DNA of 36,895 nucleotides, taken from NCBI GenBank assembly GCA_002348185.1, contig DDYW01000117.1, positions 1 to 36,895 on the forward strand, written 5' to 3'. The translations under genes and the position numbers were made by a program. Each line of letters begins with the position of its first letter. Position 1 is the stretch's first letter. This document shows, in pieces, positions 18,728 through 26,392 of the stretch. The stretch is from Candidatus Hydrogenedentes bacterium UBA2224. Lineage in GTDB: Bacteria; Hydrogenedentota; Hydrogenedentia; Hydrogenedentales; SLHB01. The notes under the pieces were generated by a model, which had not been told where the DNA came from, searched no databases, and worked only from the letters and a program-made list of their open reading frames with translations.

Positions 18728-20191
18728 TCATGTCCGATCGGTCGCGCGGAGGAAGGGGAGTTTTTCGGTGCGGCCGGGCAGGCGGTGGTAGTCGGAGAGG
18801 ATGGCCTCGGCGGCGACCTCGGGAGTGACGCCGCATGAATCGATGAGGTAGCGGTGGAGGGATTGGCACAGGCGGGCGAGGCTGATGCCGTGCGTGCGGC
18901 CCAGGGTGGCCCACAGATGGTCGGAGAACGCCATGAAGGCCTCGAACGCCGATGACTGGCTCGTCCACAGGGCCGCCAGAGAATCCGGGAAATTGCCCGA
19001 GTTGTAGTAGAGCTCAAAGAATCGCGCGAAGCGTTTCAATCGCTGCATCCGCGAAAAATCGAGCGTGGCGGTCTGAAGAACTTCGTAGGGCGGCGCGGCG
19101 GAGAACACCATCTTCTGCGGTCCCGCATGGCGGGCGATGGGCGCGCCTTTCAGGCGTTTCAGGATGCCCACCTGGATCTCCTGCGGCCGCACGGCAAACA
19201 GCCGGTCGAATCCGTCCCGGATGCTGTCCCAGGTTTCGTGGGGCATCCCGAGCACCAGGTCGGCATGCAGCAGGGCGCCGGTCTGTTCGCGCAAGAAGCG
19301 CAGCGTATCCAGCGTCGCGTCGAGGTCCTGCACCCGCGATATGGCCTCCTGGGTTTGGGGATTGAAGGTCTGTACCCCGACTTCGAGACGCAACACGCCG
19401 GACGGAAACGACGCCATCCGTTTGAGGACGCGCGGCGACAGGCGGTCCGGCACAATTTCAAAATGCACCTGCATGCCGTCACGCAAACGGGCCCGAAAGA
19501 AATCCAGGATCTCCAGCACCCGGTCTTCCCGCAGGTTAAACGTACGGTCGACAAACTTGAACTGACGCGCGCCGCGTTCGAGCAGCGCATCCATAGCGTC
19601 AAAGAAGGGGGAGAGGGGAAACTCGCGCACGCAGGGTTCCAACGAGGACAGGCAGAACTCGCACCGGAACGGGCAGCCGCGCGACGTCTCGACATACAGC
19701 GTCCGGTGAGCGATGTCATGGCCGGTATAGGCGGAATAGGGAACGGTCAGTGCGGCCAGTTCCGGTCGTTCCGCGACGAACACCTTTTGACTCGGGGGAT
19801 GGCCCCCCAGAACCGCCTCCGCCAGCTCGCGAAACGTCTGTTCCCCTTCGCCCGGGACCAGGTAATCGGCCATCCGGTAAAGGTCCGTTGCCTCGTACTC
19901 GTAGCTGATCTCGGGACCGCCCAGCACAAGGATGGTTTCGGGCGACACTCCCTTGAGAGTCTGGACAAGCCGTGTGATGGTCTCGATGTTCCAGATGTAG
20001 ACGCCGATGCCGATGATCCGCGGCCGTTCGAGCAGCAACGCCTCCGCGATCTCCGCCGGTTCCTGGCCAATGATGAATTCGCGTATGCCCGCGCGCGGCT
20101 GCAGCGGCCCGAGATTGGCCCAGAGATACCTCAAGCCGAAGGCCGTATGGCTGTACCGCGCGTTCAGCGTCGTGAGAATGATGTCGTGCAT
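18728..20191 (-). CDS. B12-binding-domain radical SAM protein
   Basis: Predicted radical SAM enzyme with an N-terminal cobalamin-binding-like domain, 487 aa; reaction unknown. Residues 1-140 form a B12-binding Rossmann-like fold (IILTTLNARYSHTAFGLRYL, IIGIGVYIWNIE, ILVLGGPEISYE), and the radical SAM barrel follows with the cluster motif C173-x3-C177-x2-C180 in SRGCPFRCEFC. The conserved GVQTFNPQTQEAI and LVLGMPHETWDS segments belong to this superfamily. The C-terminal 100 residues fit the DUF4080 extension. Members often methylate unactivated carbons or modify lipids, but no substrate can be read here. It is the last gene of the minus-strand run with the PCP gene (66 bases upstream) and the sugar-activating fusion, which hints at a cell-surface or lipid-carrier role. 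ATG 20191 has only a weak ribosome binding site. Confidence 0.9.
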   Translation of the reverse strand: MHDIILTTLNARYSHTAFGLRYLWANLGPLQPRAGIREFIIGQEPAEIAEALLLERPRIIGIGVYIWNIETITRLVQTLKGVSPETILVLGGPEISYEYEATDLYRMADYLVPGEGEQTFRELAEAVLGGHPPSQKVFVAERPELAALTVPYSAYTGHDIAHRTLYVETSRGCPFRCEFCLSSLEPCVREFPLSPFFDAMDALLERGARQFKFVDRTFNLREDRVLEILDFFRARLRDGMQVHFEIVPDRLSPRVLKRMASFPSGVLRLEVGVQTFNPQTQEAISRVQDLDATLDTLRFLREQTGALLHADLVLGMPHETWDSIRDGFDRLFAVRPQEIQVGILKRLKGAPIARHAGPQKMVFSAAPPYEVLQTATLDFSRMQRLKRFARFFELYYNSGNFPDSLAALWTSQSSAFEAFMAFSDHLWATLGRTHGISLARLCQSLHRYLIDSCGVTPEVAAEAILSDYHRLPGRTEKLPFLRATDRT

Positions 20192-20256
20192 GGTTGCAAT
20201 GCAAACCCTGCGGGACGGACCCCGGCGTGCAGCGTCACGCGGCCCGCGTGATGGGG

Positions 20257-22140
20257 TCAGTCCCGGGTTTTCATTCCGGAGACCTCGCTGGCCTGAATGT
20301 TCCGGATGAGGCTGCGCAGGACCACGGCGAACGCGGCGAGCATGAACAACGCCGCGAAACTGAGCATGAACGCGGCGACTCCATACACCAGGTACTGCCG
20401 CTGCGGGGGATCTTCCGGGAACGTAGGCGGCGAAACCAGCTGGAATTCGTCAATCGTATTGGCCAGCGCCAGTTCGGCCTCAAGATGGCTTGCGGCCAGA
20501 CTGGTGAAAATGTCCAGCCCGGTCATGAAATCGCGCTGCAAGGCTTCTTCCAGCGCTGTGCGTTCGCGCTCGAGTTCATCGACCCTCATTTCCGTGACAC
20601 GCTGCTCACGCATCAAGCCGTAGAGGCGCTCTTTGTCGATCCGGTCCAGTTCGGAATGCTTCGAGCGGTCCAGCATGACCAGGGCCTTGCGTTTGGCGTG
20701 ATACTCGGCCTGAAGCGTTTCCAGACCGGTTCGGAACGAGTCGATTTCCCGCGCGATGTGCTGAAGTTCGAGGGGGGCCGACGTCAGCGTCAGGCGCGCT
20801 TCGGAGAGCTGTTTCTGCAGCATGATGCCCACGGGATTCCCCCCGGAGGTCTCCACGCGAAAGGCATCGAGCTGCAGGGGCGTCTCGACATCCAGCTCGG
20901 GCGGGATCAACCCTTCCTCCGGCTCGGGGCGTTCTTTCGGAGGCGGCATCTGCTTTTCCAGCGTCTCGAGTATCTCCTCAAACCGTTTCTCGTGCTCGTC
21001 CTGCAGCTCGCGATGCGGACTCTTCGTGTATTCCTCCAGGAGTTTGCGGATATTCTCCCGGCGCTCGAGGTCGACGACCAGACGTTTCCCGGCGCGTTTC
21101 TCGAGTTCCTCTTCGCGCAGGGCCTCCGTCTCGTCCGCAGGTGCGGGGATCGGCTCGATAGCCTGTTCCTTCTCGGAAACCGCAATGTCCCACGACGTTG
21201 TGACGGAATCCAGCGCGTCCGCCGCGCCGGTCTGGGCGGCCAGTTCGGCCAGCGTCGCTTTGGCACGCTCCAGTTCAAGCGATTTCCTCGCCTGGGCCAG
21301 TTCAAGTCCGGCGAGGATGCTCTCCCGGGCCTGCATCTCCGTTTCCATCAACGGGAGGGCGAATTCCGCTTCCGCCGCCGCGATGCGCGCGTCCCAGGCG
21401 TCCCCCGTTTCCCGGAGGAGCCGGATGGTCTCGGTTTCGTATTCCTGTTCGACGCGAATCCGCTCGGCTCTCAAGGTTTCCAGAAGGTTGCCGCTTTCGT
21501 CCTTGGTGCGGTTCAGCTCATCGGACAGTTGCCGGAGCGACGTGCGCTGTTCCTCCGTCTCGTTCTTGAGATAGCCGGCCATGTCTTCTTTTGCGGAAAA
21601 CGTGACCGTTTTCGACCAGTCCCGCGCCGTCTCGACCCAGAGACGGGCAAGCTCGTAGGCTTTGTCCGGCGATTGTGCCGTCACGCGCAGCTCGATCGTG
21701 GGATAGTACTCGACCGCGTAGGGCGTCTTGATCTCCAGGCGGGCATTCGGCGCCATCATGCGCCGCAACTGCGCCACGGTGAGCAAGGGGTCCGATTCGC
21801 TCGCGTGATAGGTGTTGTAGGCCTGGGCAATCGACGCGAGCATGCCTTCCGATTGCAGAAGGAGCACATAGTCCGTGACGTCGAGCGGCTGAGGGAGCAG
21901 CGATTTCGCCTTTTCCTCGCTGGATTGCGTCTCGTCTTTCTTGGTACGGCTTACCAGCATTTGCTGTGGCCGCACAATCGCAATGGACTCGCTGAGGTAC
22001 GTGGGCTCGTGTGTGATGGCCACATAGGCCCCTGCAACCAGTGCCACGGCCAGTGACACCAGGGCGATCCACTTGAAATTCGGCTTCAATTGAACAAACA
22101 AGCGCGCAATATCGCCAAGCTGACCCCACTCTTTGCTCAC
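20257..22140 (-). CDS. Large Wzz-type polysaccharide co-polymerase (chain-length determinant)
   Basis: Inner-membrane protein of 627 aa that probably controls length or export of a surface polysaccharide. It has TM1 (about 24-44, WIALVSLAVALVAGAYVAI) and TM2 (about 583-613), with a very long charged coiled-coil periplasmic region between them. A Pro-rich stretch (PPTFPEDPPQRQ) sits just before TM2, as is typical of the PCP family. A Glu/Pro-rich linker (MPPPKERPEPEEG) interrupts the coiled coil. No tyrosine-kinase domain is fused, and at about 630 aa it is much longer than classical Wzz (about 330). Start GTG 22140 is preferred: it has GGAGGT four bases upstream, and the alternative GTG at 22176 lies upstream of the predicted transcription start. 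It follows the nucleotidyltransferase-kinase gene and precedes the radical SAM gene. Confidence 0.88.
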   Translation of the reverse strand: MSKEWGQLGDIARLFVQLKPNFKWIALVSLAVALVAGAYVAITHEPTYLSESIAIVRPQQMLVSRTKKDETQSSEEKAKSLLPQPLDVTDYVLLLQSEGMLASIAQAYNTYHASESDPLLTVAQLRRMMAPNARLEIKTPYAVEYYPTIELRVTAQSPDKAYELARLWVETARDWSKTVTFSAKEDMAGYLKNETEEQRTSLRQLSDELNRTKDESGNLLETLRAERIRVEQEYETETIRLLRETGDAWDARIAAAEAEFALPLMETEMQARESILAGLELAQARKSLELERAKATLAELAAQTGAADALDSVTTSWDIAVSEKEQAIEPIPAPADETEALREEELEKRAGKRLVVDLERRENIRKLLEEYTKSPHRELQDEHEKRFEEILETLEKQMPPPKERPEPEEGLIPPELDVETPLQLDAFRVETSGGNPVGIMLQKQLSEARLTLTSAPLELQHIAREIDSFRTGLETLQAEYHAKRKALVMLDRSKHSELDRIDKERLYGLMREQRVTEMRVDELERERTALEEALQRDFMTGLDIFTSLAASHLEAELALANTIDEFQLVSPPTFPEDPPQRQYLVYGVAAFMLSFAALFMLAAFAVVLRSLIRNIQASEVSGMKTRD

Positions 22141-22143
22141 AGT

Positions 22144-22150
22144 CACCTCC
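22144..22150 (-). promoter_or_regulatory. Ribosome binding site deciding the GTG start at 22140
   Basis: The minus strand reads GGAGGTGACTGTG, giving a near-ideal site just before GTG 22140. The frame is open to GTG 22176, but the only G-rich stretch there directly abuts the start codon. Confidence 0.7.
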
Positions 22151-22179
22151 GACACCGCCCTGGCGGGCGCATTCACCCC

Positions 22180-22208
22180 ACCCTAGCAGGCAAGTCCCGT
22201 CATGTCAA
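22180..22208 (-). promoter_or_regulatory. Possible internal promoter upstream of the PCP gene
   Basis: Minus strand perfect TTGACA (22203-22208), 17-base spacer and weak TAGGGT (22180-22185), with the start point near 22173. It would allow the PCP and radical SAM genes to be expressed separately from the upstream fusion gene. A short hairpin (GGGGC/GCCCC, 22213-22225) lies just before it but lacks a T run. Confidence 0.45.
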
Positions 22209-22235
22209 TTGTTTAGGGGCCGCGCCCCGTTCCGC

Positions 22236-24704
22236 TCAGGGAAGGCGCAGGTGCGAACATCCCGCGATAGGCACAAAGGCGCTGGCGCCGGGTTCCAACC
22301 CGTTCGGCTCGTAATACTCCCGGGTAAGCCGGCTGACCACCTCCTCCGCGCCACGCGATTCCGTCAGCACCATCATGCACCCGCCCAGACCGGCGCCCGA
22401 AATTTGCGCCCCGAGCACGCCGGGCGTGTCGAGCGCGATGTCTGCCATCCGGTCGATTTGGGGGATGCTGCACGCGTACGAGCCCGGCTGCGCATAGAGC
22501 TGCCCCGCGAACACCCGGCCGGGATCTTCGCTCTGGAGATCACTGATGCGGGCGTTGATGTAGGGGTCGTCCAAGGGCGGAAGATACGCGGCGCCGTCCG
22601 GTCCCGCAACCCGGTCGCCGTTATGCGAGACATTCATCATCCATCCGAACCGTTTCATATCGCCCTCGAGGAGGAGCCGGTGAAGCATCTTGCTGCGCTC
22701 GCACTCCGCAATGCCAAACAGCAGCCGCGCGCGCAGGGGATAGCTCTCGCGGGCCGAGTGCATCAGGGTAATCCGTTCAAACGCCTCGTTTCCGATGGTC
22801 CGCCGCAGGGTATCCGCGCCGACGGTCTCCGGCACATCCAGCAGGATGCGGTAGACGTCCGCCGACCGTATTCCCAGGGTTTCCGGCGAGATGTCGCGCA
22901 GATGGGCGATTAACGGGGCGTAGTTCGGAAAGAGTTTCCGGACCCAGTGCACCGCCAGCTCATACGAGGCCACCCGTTCGTTGAACGCTTCGCGCGCGCC
23001 CGCGGCTTTCCGCGCCTGCACCCGCGAATTCGCGATGATGAGCGAATAGCCCTCAGGAAACGGCACGTACCCGCGGATCACGAACGGGAAGAATCCCACG
23101 GTGACCACCTGCCCGAACTGGCTCAGCTTCACCGCCGCGTGGTCGGCGCTGCCGCCCCGCGTGCCCACAAACCATTCGCCTTCACCGCACAGGTACACCA
23201 GATCGTTCGGCGTGACGTCGAGACCGTTTGAAAGCACCAGCGCCTCGCCCATCGCCACCACGAGGGCCGAGGAGGAGCTCAGGCCGGCCGCCATCGGGAT
23301 GTCGCCGCTCACCACGCAGTCCACCCCGTGAATCCGACGGTCTTTGAACCGTTCCTGCAACCGGAGCATGGGCGCCTTGAGATAATTGCCCCAATTCCCC
23401 TGGAGGTCGCTCACCATCTTGAGGACCGCTTCGCTGTCGACGAAATCACGCCATTGGTCGAGCCGGACCTGGCGCAACAGGTCGTCTACGGAGAATTCCA
23501 GGTCTTCGAACGCATCCTCGTCGAGGTTGTGGGCGCGCACCAGCGTGTCATGCCGCGGACGCGCCACCATAATGTGCTCGCGATCGATGGCCGTCAGATT
23601 GACGCAGCCGCCCCGGTGGTCTACGTGGCGCCCCATCAGATTGATGCGGCCCGGAGCCCGGATCACCGTCACGGGACCATCCGCCCCGTACCGCTCGATG
23701 AACAGCTCCACGGTGTGCAGCAGACGGGCCCGCTTCTCTTCGCGAAGGCTCGCATTATCGCCGTAGATGGCCCGCAGCATCTCCGATACGGCCCCGTCGG
23801 GATTCGCAAGAACCCGCGCCCAGGTCTCCGCCGGCTTGAAGGCCGCCGGATCCAGAGCGACCTGTTCCGCGACGTCCAGCCCCAGTTTCTTCCGGAAATG
23901 CTCTTCGATCTCCAGCAGTTCGGGAGGGCTGTTAAACCCCAGGACGTCTTCGGGGTCATCGACGGGCACCGGCGTGACCGTCAGACCGCGCGAGACCGCA
24001 TAGTCAATCGTGTCGGTGAGGTATTCCTCTTTTTGAACGTTGTCGCGGCGCAGACTGGCGAGGGCCTCGTACAGCACCGGAGCGCGGAACAGGTAGACCG
24101 CCTGGTTGACCCATTCCACGGAGTTTTCGATGTCCTCGGAGGTCCGCGCCTCGCCCGCGATCTGAAAGGTCGTTCCTTCCTGGCTGGCTTTGAGGAGATC
24201 GGCCTTTTCAATGATCTGGAGGAGGCTTCCGCCGGGGCCGGTCACGATGCGGCCCGCGTTGGGCCAGCGGCGTTTCGGCGCCACGACCAGGGCCACGTCG
24301 GGCTGACCCTGCTCAAACGCCGTAATCAGCTTGTCGAGCGTACGGGGCTCGATGAGCTTGTCGCCTGCCAGAACCAGGACGGGACCGCCGTACCCCAGCC
24401 CGGACAACACATTGGCCCCCTGGCGGGTCGCGTGACCCGTCCCCAGCAGATTCGCCTGGTACGCAAACAGGGCATCCGGAAACTTCGGCCCGACTTCATC
24501 GACTACCGTGCCCGCCAGATGACCCACCACCAGGATGTTGGGCGCGCTGCCCCGTGATTCAAGGGTCTCGAGCAGATGGCAAATGGCCGGTTTTCCCGCC
24601 ACGGGAAAACACACCTTCGGCGTCTTCGGAGACTGCATCCGCCGCCCCTTGCCCGCGCACAGAATGATCGACGCGATACGCCCTTGTTCGCCCCCTGAAG
24701 GCAC
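22236..24704 (-). CDS. Bifunctional GlmU-like nucleotidyltransferase / galactokinase-like GHMP sugar kinase
   Basis: An 822-aa fusion expected to phosphorylate a free sugar at C1 and convert the sugar-1-phosphate to an NDP-sugar. The N-terminal domain (about 8-275) is GlmU-like: LCAGKGRRM (15-23), PKVCFPVAGKP, NLLGTGHA (85-92, cf. QLGTGHA of GlmU), LAGDK (112-116), EEYLTDTIDYA and GFNSPPELLEIEE. The GlmU acetyltransferase hexapeptide domain is absent. The C-terminal domain (about 340-822) is galactokinase-like GHMP: APGRINLMGRHVDHRGG (350-366), GLSSSSA (474-480), GGSADH with the probable catalytic Asp521, and the motif AQISGAGLGGC near the end. R359 replaces the usual Glu of GEH; H360 and D362 are kept. 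Domain order matches the fucokinase/GDP-fucose pyrophosphorylase FKP, but the kinase type differs. UDP-HexNAc or UDP-hexose is my inference. GTG 24704 is chosen for its ribosome binding site. Confidence 0.88.
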   Translation of the reverse strand: MPSGGEQGRIASIILCAGKGRRMQSPKTPKVCFPVAGKPAICHLLETLESRGSAPNILVVGHLAGTVVDEVGPKFPDALFAYQANLLGTGHATRQGANVLSGLGYGGPVLVLAGDKLIEPRTLDKLITAFEQGQPDVALVVAPKRRWPNAGRIVTGPGGSLLQIIEKADLLKASQEGTTFQIAGEARTSEDIENSVEWVNQAVYLFRAPVLYEALASLRRDNVQKEEYLTDTIDYAVSRGLTVTPVPVDDPEDVLGFNSPPELLEIEEHFRKKLGLDVAEQVALDPAAFKPAETWARVLANPDGAVSEMLRAIYGDNASLREEKRARLLHTVELFIERYGADGPVTVIRAPGRINLMGRHVDHRGGCVNLTAIDREHIMVARPRHDTLVRAHNLDEDAFEDLEFSVDDLLRQVRLDQWRDFVDSEAVLKMVSDLQGNWGNYLKAPMLRLQERFKDRRIHGVDCVVSGDIPMAAGLSSSSALVVAMGEALVLSNGLDVTPNDLVYLCGEGEWFVGTRGGSADHAAVKLSQFGQVVTVGFFPFVIRGYVPFPEGYSLIIANSRVQARKAAGAREAFNERVASYELAVHWVRKLFPNYAPLIAHLRDISPETLGIRSADVYRILLDVPETVGADTLRRTIGNEAFERITLMHSARESYPLRARLLFGIAECERSKMLHRLLLEGDMKRFGWMMNVSHNGDRVAGPDGAAYLPPLDDPYINARISDLQSEDPGRVFAGQLYAQPGSYACSIPQIDRMADIALDTPGVLGAQISGAGLGGCMMVLTESRGAEEVVSRLTREYYEPNGLEPGASAFVPIAGCSHLRLP

Positions 24705-24710
24705 GGAATA

Positions 24711-24717
24711 CCTCCCC
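24711..24717 (-). promoter_or_regulatory. Ribosome binding site deciding the GTG start at 24704
   Basis: The minus strand reads GGGGAGG six bases before GTG 24704. The frame is open a further 61 codons upstream, but that stretch is Arg-rich, resembles no nucleotidyltransferase N-terminus and covers the predicted promoter. Confidence 0.7.
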
Positions 24718-24768
24718 TCACTTCTCCCGGAACGGAAGCCTGTGGGTGCTGCTCTGTCCAGGCAACAG

Positions 24769-24798
24769 AGTATACACAATCTCCCCGCACGCTGCGAA
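24769..24798 (-). promoter_or_regulatory. Probable promoter of the nucleotidyltransferase-kinase operon
   Basis: Minus strand TTCGCA (24793-24798), 18-base spacer and TATACT (24769-24774), with the start point near 24762 and about 57 bases of leader. It diverges from the plus-strand promoter at 24850-24878. Confidence 0.42.
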
Positions 24799-24849
24799 TA
24801 AAGACCCGTTTCCAGCGATGAAACTGCCCGCGTAAGTCTCCGCCGGTTC

Positions 24850-24878
24850 TTGATTTGTCGCCGTTCCGCGGATACTAT
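24850..24878 (+). promoter_or_regulatory. Probable promoter of the flippase-polymerase gene run
   Basis: TTGATT (24850-24855), 17-base spacer and TACTAT (24873-24878). Transcription would start near 24885, giving an unusually long leader of about 190 bases before the first gene. Confidence 0.42.
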
Positions 24879-25075
24879 GGCTGGCACGGGGGGCGACTTC
24901 CTGACCAGCGAGGGTCGTGACCCCTCTTTAATCGGGCGGGGGGCGCCGGCCGCAGGGCCATGACGCGCGCTGCACGCGCCGCGTCGCCGTTCCGGGGATT
25001 GACCGGTCGGTTCAGAGTCGCAACGCTGAGTGAGAAACGGCCATTCTAGAGGTATTTGAAAAGAGAGTCTTCGAT

Positions 25076-26344
25076 TTGTTCGCGTTGCTGCGAACGCGCA
25101 CCGTGCGAAACATGTCGCTTCTGACGGCGGTCAACTTCGTTTCGGGGCTCCTGCGCTTTCTCTGCACCATCCTGATGGCGAAAATCCTCTCTCCCGCGGA
25201 CTGGGGAAATGTCGCCATATTCATCTCGATCCTGGACGTGGTGTTCATCCTGGCCGACGGGGGTCTCAATGCGACCCTGGTCCGTTTTGTCGCCGCGTTT
25301 CCCGACAGGCGGGCAACCTCGGTTGTTGGGCGCTGCCTCGGTCTGAAGGCGCTCCTGGCGGCTGTCCTGTTCCTGGGATTGTGGGCGCTTCAGGGTCCGA
25401 TCCTCGCCAATCAGCAGTTCCCCCCGGAACTTCACTGGGTCTATCTCTTCTCGATCGTTTCCGCGATCGCCCTGGCCTTCCACACGATGTCTCTCTCGAT
25501 ATTCCAGGCCAGGGAGGAATATGGCCGCTACTCGGTTTCTTTTCTGACGGTGAACATCATACGCGTCTCCGGGCTCGCCCTGTTCGCCCTGCTCGGAAAA
25601 GACAGCCTCCACGCCCTGATACTGGTGTATTTCTCCGCCCCCTTCATCGGACTGCTGCTCGTTTTCCCCTTCGCACTCACGAGCCTGCGGCGCACCGCAT
25701 CGTTTCCGCCAGCGCACGTGCAGACGAAGGATATCGTGGCGTTCATGCTGCCCCTCACCGCCATGAACGCCATCACCATCGGCCACATGCGGGCCAGCAC
25801 CTTCATGCTGAAAATGATGGCATCGCCCGAGGCCGTCGCCAATTACGAATTGGCGTATCAGATCGGGTTTGCGCTGCCCCTGGTCACGCGCGCCATGATC
25901 ACCGTGCTCCTGCCGCGCGTGTCGACGATGAAGGAGCGCGATGAGCTGCTCCGCTACCGGCGCCGCGTGCTGCGCCTCTACGGCATCATCCTGCCCCTGA
26001 CGATTGCGGGCGTCCTGCTCGCGCCGCTGTTCATATCCCTGGTATTCGGAGAAAAGTACGCCGAATCGCTCGACATCATCCGGCTGCTCATTCTGGCGTT
26101 CGGAATCAGCGTCCTCATGCCTCCCCTGGGCCTGGTGTTCTATGCGGTGAAGCGGCCCATCTACCTGACGTGGGTCCAACTGCTCCAGTTCGCGGTAACC
26201 GTGGTCCTCAACTGCTACTTCATTCCCCGCTGGGGAGGCGCCGGCGCCGCCGTGGTCATGCTCATCGGCACCCTGGTCTCCGCATCTGCTATTATCACGC
26301 TTTCATCGAGGGTGATTCGAAACCATGAGCCGGACCCCGCGTGA
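25076..26344 (+). CDS. Wzx-type polysaccharide flippase (MATE/MVF-like)
   Basis: Integral inner-membrane protein of 422 aa with about 12 hydrophobic segments, predicted to flip lipid-linked oligosaccharide units across the membrane. The N-terminal RNMSLLTAVNFVSGLLRFL and ILSPADWGNVAIFISI pattern, a charged middle loop, and the C-terminal PRWGGAGAAVVMLIGTL segment are typical of the polysaccharide-synthesis family. The gene is the first of a plus-strand run followed by the O-antigen ligase-type gene 48 bases later. TTG at 25076 with AAGAGAG about eight bases upstream is my choice; ATG at 25112 would be the alternative (12 residues shorter) but has no ribosome binding site. The sugar carried is unknown. 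Confidence 0.88.
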   Translation: MFALLRTRTVRNMSLLTAVNFVSGLLRFLCTILMAKILSPADWGNVAIFISILDVVFILADGGLNATLVRFVAAFPDRRATSVVGRCLGLKALLAAVLFLGLWALQGPILANQQFPPELHWVYLFSIVSAIALAFHTMSLSIFQAREEYGRYSVSFLTVNIIRVSGLALFALLGKDSLHALILVYFSAPFIGLLLVFPFALTSLRRTASFPPAHVQTKDIVAFMLPLTAMNAITIGHMRASTFMLKMMASPEAVANYELAYQIGFALPLVTRAMITVLLPRVSTMKERDELLRYRRRVLRLYGIILPLTIAGVLLAPLFISLVFGEKYAESLDIIRLLILAFGISVLMPPLGLVFYAVKRPIYLTWVQLLQFAVTVVLNCYFIPRWGGAGAAVVMLIGTLVSASAIITLSSRVIRNHEPDPA

Positions 26345-26392
26345 CACGTTGCCCGGGTCCAGGCGGCACGCAAACACGAGGACCGCTTTCGA

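Larger units (their letters stand above)
24705..25075. other. 371-base divergent control region of the polysaccharide locus
   Basis: No gene of normal size fits here. It holds two back-to-back promoters (described separately), and the plus-strand leader (about 24885-25075) is rich in potential hairpins: GAGGGTC/GACCCCTC followed by TTTAAT near 24929-24950, and a GC-rich stem GACGCG...CGCGTC at 24963-24986. A 29-codon micro-frame runs from ATG 24960 to TAG at 25047-25049 with AGGG two bases before the ATG; I do not call it a gene. No GGCGGTAG ops/JUMPstart element was seen. Confidence 0.6.

Noticed and set aside
20194..22056. 620-codon plus-strand open frame
   Set aside because: Antisense to the co-polymerase; Phe/Gln/Arg-rich shadow of Glu-rich coiled-coil codons.
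22236..24704. Ordinary GlmU
   Set aside because: The acetyltransferase beta-helix is missing and the C-terminal half is a GHMP kinase.
24960..25049. 29-codon frame as a small gene
   Set aside because: The ribosome binding site is too close to the ATG, the product is Arg/Ala-rich, and nothing supports translation. Kept only as part of the leader observation.
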